Assembly: GCF_000204925.1 (NCBI RefSeq)
Contig: NC_015435.1
Coordinates: forward strand, 1,753,160 to 1,817,159
Length of the DNA: 64,000 nucleotides
Reading direction: 5' to 3'
Origin: Metallosphaera cuprina Ar-4
GTDB taxonomy: Archaea; Thermoproteota; Thermoprotei_A; Sulfolobales; Sulfolobaceae
Each line of letters begins with the position of its first letter. Within the stretch, counting starts at the first letter, position 1. Positions 39,482-48,084 of the stretch are shown here, piece by piece. Both the position numbers and the translations under genes were made by a program. The notes beneath the pieces were generated by a model. That model ran no database searches. It saw only the letters and a list, made by a program, of their open reading frames with translations, and was not told where the DNA came from.

Positions 39482-40204
39482 TTATATCTTTTGAATGTAA
39501 CTAGACCTCTCTTCTGTCCCCATCTTCCTAAATTGGCCATCTTTTGTGGCAAAACCTATTTCTACATTATTTGGGCTCAGCTTCTCCCCTGGCTTAAGCG
39601 TAGCCTTTAATGCGTTTAGAGCTAAGAGAATGGTATCTTCAACGGTCAGGTCCTCTTTATAGTTCTTTTCTAGATAATCAGTTGCATTATATCCTCCCTG
39701 TCCTATCGCTACGGCCTGATATGGCATGAATTGGCCGCTAGGTTCGGTCATGAAAAGTTTAGTAACCCCTTTATCTACCCCTCCTACTATAAGGGCTACA
39801 CCAAACGGTCTAACTCCACCATGTTGAGTGTACATTTGTTTAACGTCTGATATTAGCTTAGTCAAGTAGTCTATACTGATAGGTTCGTCATAAACTAATC
39901 TGTGCTGTAGAGATGAGTTCCTGGCATAATCTATAAGTATCCTACCGTCTGAGGCTAGTCCCGCAAAACTGCAGCCTACATGATCATCAAGCAGAAATAC
40001 CTTTTCTATACTATCAACGTCTAATAGCTGTGAAGCTTTTTTCTTCTCTCCTAGGATAACCACAGCGTTTCTAGTTTTCACTCCTAATGTAGTCCATCCC
40101 TTCTTTACTGCCTCAAAGGCGTAGTCTACTTGGTACAGAGACCCGTCGGGCGAAAATATTGTTATTGCCCTATCATAACCCATTGCGGCTGGTCCAAAAG
40201 CCAT
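39482..40204 (-). CDS. psmA: 20S proteasome alpha subunit
   Basis: The 240-residue alpha-type subunit has the N-terminal gate helix segment GYDRAITIFSPDGSLYQVDY, FEAVKKGWTTLGVK and GVRPFGVALIVGG. It forms the outer, gating rings of the proteasome. A C/D box sRNA gene lies directly upstream in the same transcript direction. Confidence 0.96.
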   Translation of the reverse strand: MAFGPAAMGYDRAITIFSPDGSLYQVDYAFEAVKKGWTTLGVKTRNAVVILGEKKKASQLLDVDSIEKVFLLDDHVGCSFAGLASDGRILIDYARNSSLQHRLVYDEPISIDYLTKLISDVKQMYTQHGGVRPFGVALIVGGVDKGVTKLFMTEPSGQFMPYQAVAIGQGGYNATDYLEKNYKEDLTVEDTILLALNALKATLKPGEKLSPNNVEIGFATKDGQFRKMGTEERSSYIQKI

Positions 40205-40247
40205 ATATCATCAATTTATACGATACCTAGAAGCTAATAAAAGTGTC

Positions 40248-40305
40248 ATAATCAGATCGTCGCAGGGTTCATCATAGCGCAGTCTGGAGCGGCGTCATCA
40301 TCTAG
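40248..40305 (-). ncRNA. C/D box sRNA overlapping the rnp2 stop codon
   Basis: On the minus strand a C box ATGATGA (40301-40295) is followed by guide CGCCGCTCCAGA and a D'-like CTGC. A perfect C' box ATGATGA (40275-40269), guide ACCCTGCGACGAT and D box CTGA (40255-40252) complete it. The 12-13 base spacers are the archaeal norm. The rnp2 TGA stop lies inside the C box. By the D+5 rule the D guide would direct methylation of the U in AUCGUCGCAGGGU and the D' guide of the fifth base (G) in UCUGGAGCGGCG; the target RNA is not identified here. Confidence 0.78.
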
Positions 40306-40738
40306 AACGTATGAGGCTCTTAGCCTTTTTTAAACTTCCGGTAGTTTTGTAAGGTATTAGGAGAGTTTCAACTCCATTTATTGATTTCACAAAAGGTAAC
40401 GAAGCTATGACCATTTTGTATCCTATCCTATTAGTGGATATTATGCCCATCATGTTATGAGGATCAAAAAAAATCACATGTGGTGAAGATAAATCAAGCC
40501 ACATTTTTCCTCCTAAGTATGAGACACCGTCCTTTATGGATTCCTCTATTGCTTGAGGAGATATATCCTGTTTATTTGATATCAATCTAAATATAATATA
40601 TCTCTTTTTATTTTTCGATAACTTATATCTTCTATTCAGATCAATCTGAAAAGATTTATTTTTTAATTTTAAAATTAAAATAAATGTTATTATAGATAAC
40701 CATAATATAATTATTATATTAAGATATGTCTGATACAA
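40298..40738 (-). CDS. rnp2: RNase P protein component 2 (Pop5) with an N-terminal hydrophobic helix
   Basis: The C-terminal 110 residues match Pop5: KKRYIIFRLISNK, a helical SPQAIEESIKDGVSYLGG, SPHVIFFDPHNMMGIISTNR and ALLIP-like strands. It binds the catalytic domain of RNase P RNA with Rpp30. Before this fold is a strongly hydrophobic stretch, YLNIIIILWLSIITFILIL. Only two usable starts exist in frame, TTG at 40738 and ATG at 40798 (deep inside rnp3), and both include that stretch, so the protein appears membrane-anchored. I prefer TTG 40738. Confidence 0.85.
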   Translation of the reverse strand: MYQTYLNIIIILWLSIITFILILKLKNKSFQIDLNRRYKLSKNKKRYIIFRLISNKQDISPQAIEESIKDGVSYLGGKMWLDLSSPHVIFFDPHNMMGIISTNRIGYKMVIASLPFVKSINGVETLLIPYKTTGSLKKAKSLIRSR

Positions 40739-41270
40739 TATTAAACAGCTCCATTGGATATCGACTAATCCAGACGATCGCCCTCGAGGATGACGCACCG
40801 TGAATCAATAAATAATTAAATAAGCTTAGCGGAGGCCAAACGTCTGAAATAGTTGATGCGCAGGATGAAAATACAATCTTTATATTATTATATCCCCACT
40901 CTATACTTCTTCTTATCAATTCGGAAGAAGATTCGTTTAATCTAATCTCAATAAACTTATTTTTAATTTTTATTAAATGTAAGAGATTTTTTTTCAAAAG
41001 ATGATAATTGGTTCTATCCAAGCTTATTCCATGTATTCTATAGTCGTTTAAGGCTTTGACTAAATTTTCCCTTGATGAAGGCTTGAAAAACAGTATTTCG
41101 TTGGTTGAAGTCGTAGAAGGGTTACTCACACCACTGTAAAAAGTCCTTCTTATTCTAATGTCTTCTCCAGCTTCCGAAGCTGCGGAGTACTCTAACACAA
41201 ACTTGCTAAAACCCAAGCCTTTCATTACGTCAATCAGTCGGTTGTTACGTATACAGGTTTCCACTAGCAA
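40719..41270 (-). CDS. rnp3: RNase P protein component 3 (Rpp30)
   Basis: This 183-residue TIM-barrel (PHP-like) RNase P subunit starts with a short strand pair MLVETCIRNNRLIDVMKGLG. It continues with FVLEYSAASEAGEDIRIRRT and ends WPPLSLFNYLLIHGASSSRA. The Rpp30-Pop5 gene pair is conserved and its products form a complex. It overlaps the COG1325 gene by 26 bases and rnp2 by about 20. Confidence 0.88.
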   Translation of the reverse strand: MLVETCIRNNRLIDVMKGLGFSKFVLEYSAASEAGEDIRIRRTFYSGVSNPSTTSTNEILFFKPSSRENLVKALNDYRIHGISLDRTNYHLLKKNLLHLIKIKNKFIEIRLNESSSELIRRSIEWGYNNIKIVFSSCASTISDVWPPLSLFNYLLIHGASSSRAIVWISRYPMELFNIVSDIS

Positions 41271-41682
41271 TTTGCCTCAGGACCTCCCTAAATTTTGCTA
41301 TATCGTCTTTGAGACTTATAGTGATCTTTATTACATCCTCTCCGTCTTTAAGTACAACTCTATTTCTTGATATCAGTTCCTGTTTATCAATCCTTAGGTA
41401 TATCCTATTCCCCTGAGATCTGCTTTCCAGTGTTGATAGTAAGAAAACTATATCTCCCTTATCAAGTTTTGAGATTATTCTTTCAGTTACTGCTGTAGCT
41501 TGTTTACCTTCGAGCTCTACTCTATAAGTAAGTATAGGATCGCCGTAATGACCAGTCACCTTAGTTTCGATCACGTTTAGTCCTTCAATATTACCTAAAA
41601 GCGAGTTCAACGATTGAACTACTTTCTGTTCACTTTCAGTAGAATAAGAGAAAATCGAAGCGACTAACTTATTGACTTTCAT
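41245..41682 (-). CDS. COG1325-type RNA-binding protein (predicted exosome-linked)
   Basis: The 145-residue archaeal protein has an LVASIFSYSTESEQKVVQSL start and a mid-segment VTGHYGDPILTYRVELEG, which mark the family. It is predicted to bind RNA and is consistently linked with exosome and RNase P genes. The biochemical role is unproven. It lies 5 bases after eL15. Confidence 0.8.
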   Translation of the reverse strand: MKVNKLVASIFSYSTESEQKVVQSLNSLLGNIEGLNVIETKVTGHYGDPILTYRVELEGKQATAVTERIISKLDKGDIVFLLSTLESRSQGNRIYLRIDKQELISRNRVVLKDGEDVIKITISLKDDIAKFREVLRQIASGNLYT

Positions 41683-41687
41683 TGTGT

Positions 41688-42338
41688 CTACTTGCCTGGA
41701 ATTCTATCATAACTCTGCAATCTATAGTACTTACTTGCTTCGTGTCTTCTCTTTTGTTCTCTCTCCTTCCTTTTCTTCACTATTTTTTGATGTTGTGTCC
41801 CTCTTAGCCCACGTGATTTTAGCAAACCTCTAGTTCTTCTACCCGCAGAGGTTAAACCCCTAAACACTCTCCTAGTGTTTGCAGGGTCCTTTAACCACTT
41901 GAATCTGGGATCGGAACTAATAACTGGATTATTTGGATCGACCAGTATTATCTCGAAATATTTGTATTTACCGTCCTCCGCAACATAATAACTTCCCAAA
42001 ACCTCTAGGTTTGGAAATTTTCTGGCCGCTTTCTCCTCAGCGATGAACTGTAAACTTTTGGCTGGCGAATATCCATAAACGCCCATCCTTTTAGGACGTC
42101 TTCCGCTATTTGGCCTTTGTTTGTCAAGCCCACCCTTCTCTACTTTTACCCTCGCTATAACGATACCTTGTTTCGCTTTATAACCTATGGCTCTAGCTCT
42201 ATATAACCTTGTAGGCTTTTCTATTCGCGTAACCGTGTTCTGATTTCTCCATTCAATAAGCCTCTGCCTCATTATAGTTTTCTTCCAATCCTCACTGGAC
42301 CACGTCTTCTCCATCAAGGAATAAGCTGAAGCCACCAT
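41688..42338 (-). CDS. rpl15e: Ribosomal protein eL15
   Basis: The 216-residue basic protein has the family segments [20 protein letters not shown] and [20 protein letters not shown]. The later [20 protein letters not shown] and [15 protein letters not shown] also match. It heads the leftward exosome/proteasome superoperon. Its promoter probably shares the TATA element at 42369-42379 with the divergent ychF. Confidence 0.95.
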   Translation of the reverse strand: MVASAYSLMEKTWSSEDWKKTIMRQRLIEWRNQNTVTRIEKPTRLYRARAIGYKAKQGIVIARVKVEKGGLDKQRPNSGRRPKRMGVYGYSPAKSLQFIAEEKAARKFPNLEVLGSYYVAEDGKYKYFEIILVDPNNPVISSDPRFKWLKDPANTRRVFRGLTSAGRRTRGLLKSRGLRGTQHQKIVKKRKEREQKRRHEASKYYRLQSYDRIPGK

Positions 42339-42368
42339 AAAACCTCTCCTATAGAGCTAATGTCAACG

Positions 42369-42379
42369 GCTTAAAAAAC
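42369..42379. promoter_or_regulatory. TATA element between eL15 and YchF, readable both ways
   Basis: GCTTAAAAAAC lies 31 bases before the ychF ATG and about 30 bases before the eL15 ATG on the other strand (GTTTTTTAAGC). It is the only TATA-like sequence in the 72-base gap, so it probably serves one or both genes. Confidence 0.45.
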
Positions 42380-42410
42380 TGAGCGGTACCTTATTATTGA
42401 AGATAATAAA

Positions 42411-43613
42411 ATGATAACTATCGGTCTCATTGGTAAAACCAACGTAGGGAAAAGCACTTTCTTTTCGTCCGCTACATTAATTGATGTAGAAATCTCTAAC
42501 AGACCGTTTGTTACTATAGAACCTAACGTTGGAGTAGCTTACGTACGTAAAGAATGTGCACATACTAAGCTTGGAGTGAGGTGCAATCCAAGGAACTCAA
42601 TTTGTATAGGCGATTATAGATTCATTCCTGTTAAACTGGTTGATGTAGCTGGACTTATTCCAGGAGCTCACGAAGGAAAAGGTTTAGGTAATAAATTCCT
42701 TGACGATTTAAGAAAAGCCGACGTTCTAATTCATGTAGTTGATGCTAGCGGTTCCACTGATGAAGAGGGACGTCAAGTATCTCCCGGCACAAGAGACCCT
42801 GAAGAGGACATAAAATTCGTTGAGAATGAGATAGATGAATGGTTTTATTCAATTATAAGTAAAGAATGGGATAAATTTGCCAGAACAACGGACCTTAGTA
42901 GTAAAGACGTACCTGAGTCGCTTCTAACCAAAATATCTGGATTGTCGGTGAACAGGAAACAGATAATTAAGGCATTGAAAACTACAGGACTAGATGGTAA
43001 AAAACTCCTTCTATGGAAAGATGAAGACATTAGATCTTTCAGCTCCGCTTTACGCCGTATATCTAAACCTATTGTTATAGCAGCAAACAAGGCTGATATG
43101 CCTACAGCAAAAGAAAATATCAATAGACTAAAAGCCAAATATCCTTTTGTAATACCTGTTAGCGCAGAATCAGAGCTAGCGCTTAGAAGAGCAGCAAAAA
43201 CTGGTCTAATTGACTATATCCCGGGAGACTCTAGCTTCAAGGTGAAAGGGACTATAGATAAGAAAAGAGAAAAAGCTCTAGAATTCATAAGAGATACTGT
43301 TCTTAACGTGTATGGAAACACGGGGGTCCAGCAGGCTCTAAATGATGCAGTGTTCGGTGCACTCAACATGATTCATGTCTATCCCGTAGAAGACGAAAGG
43401 AGATACACGAATAGGGATGGTGACGTCTTGCCAGATGTATTGCTTCTAGAAAATGGATCTACACCAAGAGACATGGCTTTCTTGATACATACCGACTTAG
43501 GTAAAGGGTTCCTGTACGCCATTGAAGCAAAAACCAAAATGAGGATTGGAGAGGACTACATTTTAAAAGATGGAGACGTAATTAAAATTGTATCGACTTT
43601 ATCTAGAGGCTAG
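42411..43613 (+). CDS. YchF/Obg-family GTPase (archaeal Drg/YchF type)
   Basis: The 400-residue protein has G1 GKTNVGKSTFF (8-18), G3 DVAGLIPGAHEGKGLG and G4 NKAD. An archaeal C-terminal TGS-like domain holds GALNMIHVYPVEDE and AIEAKTKMRIGEDYILKDGD. The family binds ribosomes and nucleotides (ATP in YchF) and is universal; its exact task is unclear. It is transcribed alone. Confidence 0.87.
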   Translation: MITIGLIGKTNVGKSTFFSSATLIDVEISNRPFVTIEPNVGVAYVRKECAHTKLGVRCNPRNSICIGDYRFIPVKLVDVAGLIPGAHEGKGLGNKFLDDLRKADVLIHVVDASGSTDEEGRQVSPGTRDPEEDIKFVENEIDEWFYSIISKEWDKFARTTDLSSKDVPESLLTKISGLSVNRKQIIKALKTTGLDGKKLLLWKDEDIRSFSSALRRISKPIVIAANKADMPTAKENINRLKAKYPFVIPVSAESELALRRAAKTGLIDYIPGDSSFKVKGTIDKKREKALEFIRDTVLNVYGNTGVQQALNDAVFGALNMIHVYPVEDERRYTNRDGDVLPDVLLLENGSTPRDMAFLIHTDLGKGFLYAIEAKTKMRIGEDYILKDGDVIKIVSTLSRG

Positions 43614-43670
43614 AAACTGGTAGACTAAAACGGGTTTACTATTAAAACCTAAAGAATTTAGGGTAAGCAC

Positions 43671-44885
43671 TCATCTTAGTCCAAAGAATTCTCCTCTTCT
43701 AACATCTCTGTTCACAACCGCACCTGGGTAGATTCTAGCGTAAGAACCTATCTTCACACCCGGTAGAATTGACACATTAATTCCTGTCCTAACATGTGCT
43801 CCTATTATTGCTCCTAATTTCTTTCTTCCGCTATTTAACCTTTTTTCCTTGATATTAACGTATATATCTCTCTCATCAAATCTCAAATTCGCTATTAAAG
43901 TTCCCGCGCCAAAGTTAACATCCTCGGCTATTACACTGTCCCCAACATAGCTAAGATGAGGTATCTTTGTATTCTCCATGATTACTGACTCTTTTACTTC
44001 AACAAAGGATCCAATCTTAGAGTTACTGCCTATAACGGTGTAAGGCCTTATATATGCGTTCGGTCCTATAGAAGAATTCTTCCCTATATAGACTGGACCC
44101 TCGATAACGCTTCCATGTCTAACTATACTTCCTTCCTCTATAACTACTTCTCCTTTAATCATTACGTTACTCTCAATATTCCCCATTACACTACCATGAA
44201 TACCGTTTAGCTCAGTCTTGTTCACCTCAATTATATCCCAGGGTCTACCCACGTCCTTCCAGACTGCGGAGGTCCTTACTACCTTCACTTTATTTCGTCT
44301 TGAGAAGTTAGTTAAAGCGTCTGTAAGCTCATATTCCCCTCTAGAAGAAATCTGCAGTTTATCTACAAATTCAAAAAAGTCTGGTGTGACTTTAAATATT
44401 CCTCCGTTAATTAGATTCGATGGAGGAGACTGACTCTTTTCTATTATTCCACGTAGGTAACCACCCTCGTCTATCATCAGCGAGCCATATTCTCCAGGAT
44501 TAGGTACTTCAGCTCCTAATATCGCGCTTTCCTCCTGAGTTATGACGGCTTCTATCGATTCTTTTGTTGTATATATATCGCCATATATTATTAAAATGTC
44601 ATCAGAGAACTTAGGAACGTAGAACAGTGCTCCTCCCGTACCTTTTCTCTCTCCTTGTTTTACGAAACGAACATTGTTAAGCTTATAGAAGAAGGCCTCA
44701 TAACTCTTTTCTAGCTGATCTGGGATTATAACATAAATATCAGGATTTTGTAATAATTCCCTTACAAACCTCAACGTTCTTTCGATTAACGTCTCGCCTA
44801 AAATTGGAATGAAGGGTTTAGGTCTGGTATCAGTTATCGGTTCTAGTCTCTCTCCCTTACCCGCTGCTAGCAGCACTACTTTCAA
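43671..44885 (-). CDS. Bifunctional sugar-1-phosphate nucleotidyltransferase / amino-sugar acetyltransferase (ST0452/GlmU-like)
   Basis: This 404-residue protein is very close to Sulfolobus ST0452. The N-terminal Rossmann domain has LLAAGKGERLEPITDTRPKP, GTGGALFYVP and the metal site in IIYGDIY (about 96-102). The C-terminal left-handed beta helix (about 238-400) has hexapeptides such as GPVYIGKNSSIGPNAYIRPY and ends GAYARIYPGAVVNRD-like. It makes UDP/dTDP sugars, including UDP-GlcNAc, for glycosylation. It overlaps the eS1 stop by 29 bases. Confidence 0.9.
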   Translation of the reverse strand: MKVVLLAAGKGERLEPITDTRPKPFIPILGETLIERTLRFVRELLQNPDIYVIIPDQLEKSYEAFFYKLNNVRFVKQGERKGTGGALFYVPKFSDDILIIYGDIYTTKESIEAVITQEESAILGAEVPNPGEYGSLMIDEGGYLRGIIEKSQSPPSNLINGGIFKVTPDFFEFVDKLQISSRGEYELTDALTNFSRRNKVKVVRTSAVWKDVGRPWDIIEVNKTELNGIHGSVMGNIESNVMIKGEVVIEEGSIVRHGSVIEGPVYIGKNSSIGPNAYIRPYTVIGSNSKIGSFVEVKESVIMENTKIPHLSYVGDSVIAEDVNFGAGTLIANLRFDERDIYVNIKEKRLNSGRKKLGAIIGAHVRTGINVSILPGVKIGSYARIYPGAVVNRDVRRGEFFGLR

Positions 44886-45519
44886 CTGTTTGTGTAACCT
44901 CCTTCTCTGACTCCTTGATTAATGGCACTAAGAGAACCTTAGATTTCTCTATCTCAGCTTTCCTTAACGGGGCTATTTTCTTCGCTTCATTAAAAATGTT
45001 ATTTGCTAGGTTCCCGAAAATCATTTCCTGTATGAATTCATCGAACGTCTTTCCTTCAGCAGACTTCTTGACTACGTCCTCCATGATCTTCCTTATCACT
45101 GTAGCCTGATCCCTGTGGATCCTGTATGCGGTGAGCGCAAGCGTCTTTATCCTTAAAGTGTAACCGTCTTTCGTTGTGATATCAATGACCTTATTTATTT
45201 TAGAGCTTTTCCTCCTAACTAAGGATCTGATGTAATCTCTGGACAACTCATGACCAGCAAATTGTGTAAATAGCCTCTCTCCTTCATTTCTGTATATCTT
45301 AAAGTATATATGAACATAAACCGTACTAAAATCGCCTGTTAAATCGTAGAGAGTGGTTTCCACTTTTCTTCCAATGGCCTGTGAAACTTCAAATGCAGGC
45401 GTTGAGCCTAACGATACCTCACCGAAAATTTTCGGTGAGTAAATAGAGAACCATTTCTTCATTCTCCACTTATCCTTAATTTGACCTGTACCGCTTTTGC
45501 CGCTTGATCTAGATGACAT
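44857..45519 (-). CDS. rps3ae: Ribosomal protein eS1 (S3Ae)
   Basis: The 220-residue protein contains KDKWRMKKWFSIYSPKIFGE, VYVHIYFKIYRNEGERLFTQ-type core strands and the GHELSRDYIRSLVRRKSSKI segment. A DGYTLRIKTLALTAYRIHRD strand follows. The C-terminal 20 residues are acidic and Ser-rich. A stretch of 33 bases separates it from trmJ upstream. Confidence 0.94.
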   Translation of the reverse strand: MSSRSSGKSGTGQIKDKWRMKKWFSIYSPKIFGEVSLGSTPAFEVSQAIGRKVETTLYDLTGDFSTVYVHIYFKIYRNEGERLFTQFAGHELSRDYIRSLVRRKSSKINKVIDITTKDGYTLRIKTLALTAYRIHRDQATVIRKIMEDVVKKSAEGKTFDEFIQEMIFGNLANNIFNEAKKIAPLRKAEIEKSKVLLVPLIKESEKEVTQTVESSAASSG

Positions 45520-45552
45520 TAATCAACATGTGTAGGAAAAGAGTATAAAAAC

Positions 45553-46251
45553 TCATTCTTGAGTGTGAAGGATCCTCATATATACTTTCCTGAGGAATCT
45601 AACGACTGCCCTACCTTCTTCCTCATCTCTAATACCTCTAAATAAAGATCTTTTAGTTGCAACGTACATAGCATCGTCTCCATCCGATCTCCTTACATCA
45701 TTATAGATGAGTTTTACATATTTATCTATAAATCCTAAAGTTTCTGATGATACATTCATATCGTTGCTTATCCTATTCTCGTTCACCTTGCTTTTCCAAA
45801 GTTCGTAAAGTATTATACTCACGGCATGTGACAAGTTTAAAACTGGATAGTCTCTATTTGCTGGAATAAAAACCATTATATCGGTCATAGCTATTTCTTC
45901 CCTAGTCAGACCTACGCTCTCTCTTCCAAAAACTAACCCAACTTGCCTTCTTCCGATAAGACTTGAAATTTCCCAAGGTGCCATAGACTTTCTAAGCATG
46001 TCTCCTTTGGAATCTGCAATACTAGACGTGGAGATTTTCAGATCCAGATCTTCTATGGCGTCTTCTAGTTTATCAACTACTTTAGCTCTTTCTAAGAATG
46101 TGTTGCCTTTTGCCGAAAATTGCTTCGCCTTATCTAGATCGCATTTGGGATTAACAATGTATAGCTGATCAACGTCAAAGTTTTTACATAGTCTAGCTAT
46201 AAACCCTACGTTGTACTCTCCTTCAGGTTCTACCAATATAACTCTTATCAA
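45553..46251 (-). CDS. trmJ: TrmJ-type tRNA (cytidine-2'-O) methyltransferase
   Basis: The 232-residue SPOUT enzyme has VEPEGEYNVGFIARLCKNFD, the AdoMet-knot motifs LVFGRESVGLTREE (about 108-121) and NLSHAVSIILYELWKS (about 138-153), and a C-terminal dimer extension. The Sulfolobus relative 2'-O-methylates C32 in tRNA. It overlaps the HemK-like gene by 29 bases. Confidence 0.88.
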   Translation of the reverse strand: MIRVILVEPEGEYNVGFIARLCKNFDVDQLYIVNPKCDLDKAKQFSAKGNTFLERAKVVDKLEDAIEDLDLKISTSSIADSKGDMLRKSMAPWEISSLIGRRQVGLVFGRESVGLTREEIAMTDIMVFIPANRDYPVLNLSHAVSIILYELWKSKVNENRISNDMNVSSETLGFIDKYVKLIYNDVRRSDGDDAMYVATKRSLFRGIRDEEEGRAVVRFLRKVYMRILHTQE

Positions 46252-46822
46252 TCACCTTCACCGCCTTTAATATCTCGAATCCGACTACGATCTCTTTGAC
46301 TTTGTCTACTTCCAAGCTCCTCTCCTCGAGGATTTTAAATAACTTTTCCTCATCTGTGAAGCTAGAGTAAACAAAATAATACTTCCTAGATCTTGTCAGA
46401 AGCAAAAGTCTATTCAATTGTTCTAGTCCACCTATTCCTCCAGACCAACTATATCCAATCCAACTTGAAGTCTCTGATACCGGAAGATACGGAGGATTAA
46501 ATATGACACTGTCAAACGCTACGTCTCTTAAACAGGTAGTTAGGTCACAGTTTAACACGTCTATATCGATGTTATTTAGCCTAGCTGAACATTGGGTTAC
46601 TAAAGAGGCAAAAGGATTTATATCTACTGATATTACCCTAGCACCTAAAGAATGTGCTACGATACCTAAGATACCTGATCCAGACCCTACGTCCAATACG
46701 CTCTCACCTTTTTCCAAATCGAGAATTGACGCCAAGAGCTCAGAATCCTCAGCTGGCTCGTATACGTTATCGTCTAAGCATAGCTTATACCCAAGGTAGC
46801 TAAAATATCTATAACCATCCAT
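46223..46822 (-). CDS. HemK/Mtq2-type N5-glutamine methyltransferase
   Basis: The 199-residue Rossmann methyltransferase has the AdoMet motif VLDVGSGSGILGIV (about 38-51) and the catalytic NPPYLP (about 108-113), which marks HemK/PrmC/Mtq2 enzymes that methylate the GGQ glutamine of release factors. The short archaeal form lacks the bacterial N-terminal domain. aRF1 is the likely substrate. It overlaps ksgA by 49 bases. Confidence 0.85.
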   Translation of the reverse strand: MDGYRYFSYLGYKLCLDDNVYEPAEDSELLASILDLEKGESVLDVGSGSGILGIVAHSLGARVISVDINPFASLVTQCSARLNNIDIDVLNCDLTTCLRDVAFDSVIFNPPYLPVSETSSWIGYSWSGGIGGLEQLNRLLLLTRSRKYYFVYSSFTDEEKLFKILEERSLEVDKVKEIVVGFEILKAVKVIDKSYIGRT

Positions 46823-47427
46823 GGTTTAAAATCCCTCAATCTTTTGTCACTCGATGAGTTTAGCCCACACAACTTAGCTATATTATTTAAGGATTTATTT
46901 CTATATTTGCTAATACACGCTATTACGTCTGTTACCTTTTGATCGTACTGCCTAGATCTTTTTAGAGATACTAGTGCTGAGAAAATTCTAGGGGCGGGCC
47001 TAAATGAGGAAGGCGGTATAACAAACAATTTATTTATTTCAAAATAATAATTCAGTATAAAAGATATGAACGTTGGGTAGTCAATTACCTTATTAACAAA
47101 ATCCTCTTGAAGTATCAACAGTAACCTTGAAATTCCATTGATTTTAATTATCTCCATAAAAAAGTCATAGGTAATGGAATAGGGTAAAGAGGAGATAATT
47201 TGCCCACGTAAAACGGGAAGTTTCCTAGCATCACCCTGAATCGGATTGTAATTTTTGAGAAAAGATAACAATCTCTGATCAATTTCAATACATAAATCAG
47301 GCGATACGACTTCTGAGAGATTACCCTTACCACATCCTATTTCAATTAGAGGTCGTTCTGTAGAAATATTATCAGAAATCTTTCTTATAACGTCTTTATC
47401 TACAAGGAAGTTCTGAGAATAATTCAT
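46774..47427 (-). CDS. rsmA: KsgA/Dim1-type rRNA adenine dimethyltransferase, short form
   Basis: This AdoMet enzyme of the family dimethylates two adenines near the 3' end of 16S rRNA. Motifs: YSQNFLVDKDVI (3-14), IEIGCGKGNLSE (28-39) and QGDARKLP. The catalytic NLPY is SLPY here (about 75-78). At 217 residues it is shorter than typical (about 260-280), with a reduced C-terminal helical domain. The ATG overlaps the DUF655 stop by 4 bases. Confidence 0.87.
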   Translation of the reverse strand: MNYSQNFLVDKDVIRKISDNISTERPLIEIGCGKGNLSEVVSPDLCIEIDQRLLSFLKNYNPIQGDARKLPVLRGQIISSLPYSITYDFFMEIIKINGISRLLLILQEDFVNKVIDYPTFISFILNYYFEINKLFVIPPSSFRPAPRIFSALVSLKRSRQYDQKVTDVIACISKYRNKSLNNIAKLCGLNSSSDKRLRDFKPWMVIDILATLGISYA

Positions 47428-48041
47428 TCGTGTCTTATCCTTTCTAGGTAACCTATATATTTCTGTTCTTGGTTTCTCTTTTCGGTCTCTGTAGGGTAGA
47501 CAAATAGAAAGTATTTATCTTCACGCTTTATTTCGAGTAATATTCTTTTCTTTAATATCTCTTTTACTCCCTTAATCCCTACTCTATCTTCTATGTCCTT
47601 ATAACTTGTAAAGGGACTCTTCTTCCTCTCTTCAAGGATTATTCTAAGGGTCTTTTTACCTATGTCAGGGAGTAACTCCAGCGCATGAAGCTTTAGAGTT
47701 AAGGCCTCCGCCTTATTAAAGAAGTTCACGAATTGATGTTCCTTCTCTGTGATTATTTTTTCTATTATCTTGGCAAGATTGTCTCTGGCTAGCGAGGTTA
47801 GATCTTCATACCCTATTAGGACGTCAACTCTCAGAAGAGGAGGCTCATGATCTCTATCTATCTTTTCCTCGAGCTGGATTTTATCGGTTAGAGGAAAAGC
47901 TTCCATAAGTATAAAGAAATCTTCTCCTAACAATTGAAGTAGTGGCTTATTTTTGTGCCATGAGTGCCTATCTAGAGGATTTCCATCTCTAAGGTAATCC
48001 AGTACGTAGACATATTGCTCTCTCGGTCCCTTCTTGCTCAT
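47424..48041 (-). CDS. DUF655 protein with helix-hairpin-helix
   Basis: The 205-residue archaeal protein has an N-terminal strand-rich domain (YVYVLDYLRDGNPLDRHSWH), then a helix-hairpin-helix unit LHALELLPDIGKKTLRIILE (about 135-154), and a basic C terminus. It is found beside ksgA and rpoF in archaea; it probably binds nucleic acid, but its function is unknown. Confidence 0.83.
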   Translation of the reverse strand: MSKKGPREQYVYVLDYLRDGNPLDRHSWHKNKPLLQLLGEDFFILMEAFPLTDKIQLEEKIDRDHEPPLLRVDVLIGYEDLTSLARDNLAKIIEKIITEKEHQFVNFFNKAEALTLKLHALELLPDIGKKTLRIILEERKKSPFTSYKDIEDRVGIKGVKEILKKRILLEIKREDKYFLFVYPTETEKRNQEQKYIGYLERIRHE

Positions 48042-48084
48042 AGTGCCACAGGTAAGCTTATGTAATTAAGATTATTAAAGACAA

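Noticed and set aside
40201-40297. An unannotated tRNA between psmA and rnp2, suggested by GC-rich sequence
   Set aside because: No T arm or acceptor pairing could be found; the GC-rich block is explained by the C/D box guide sequences.
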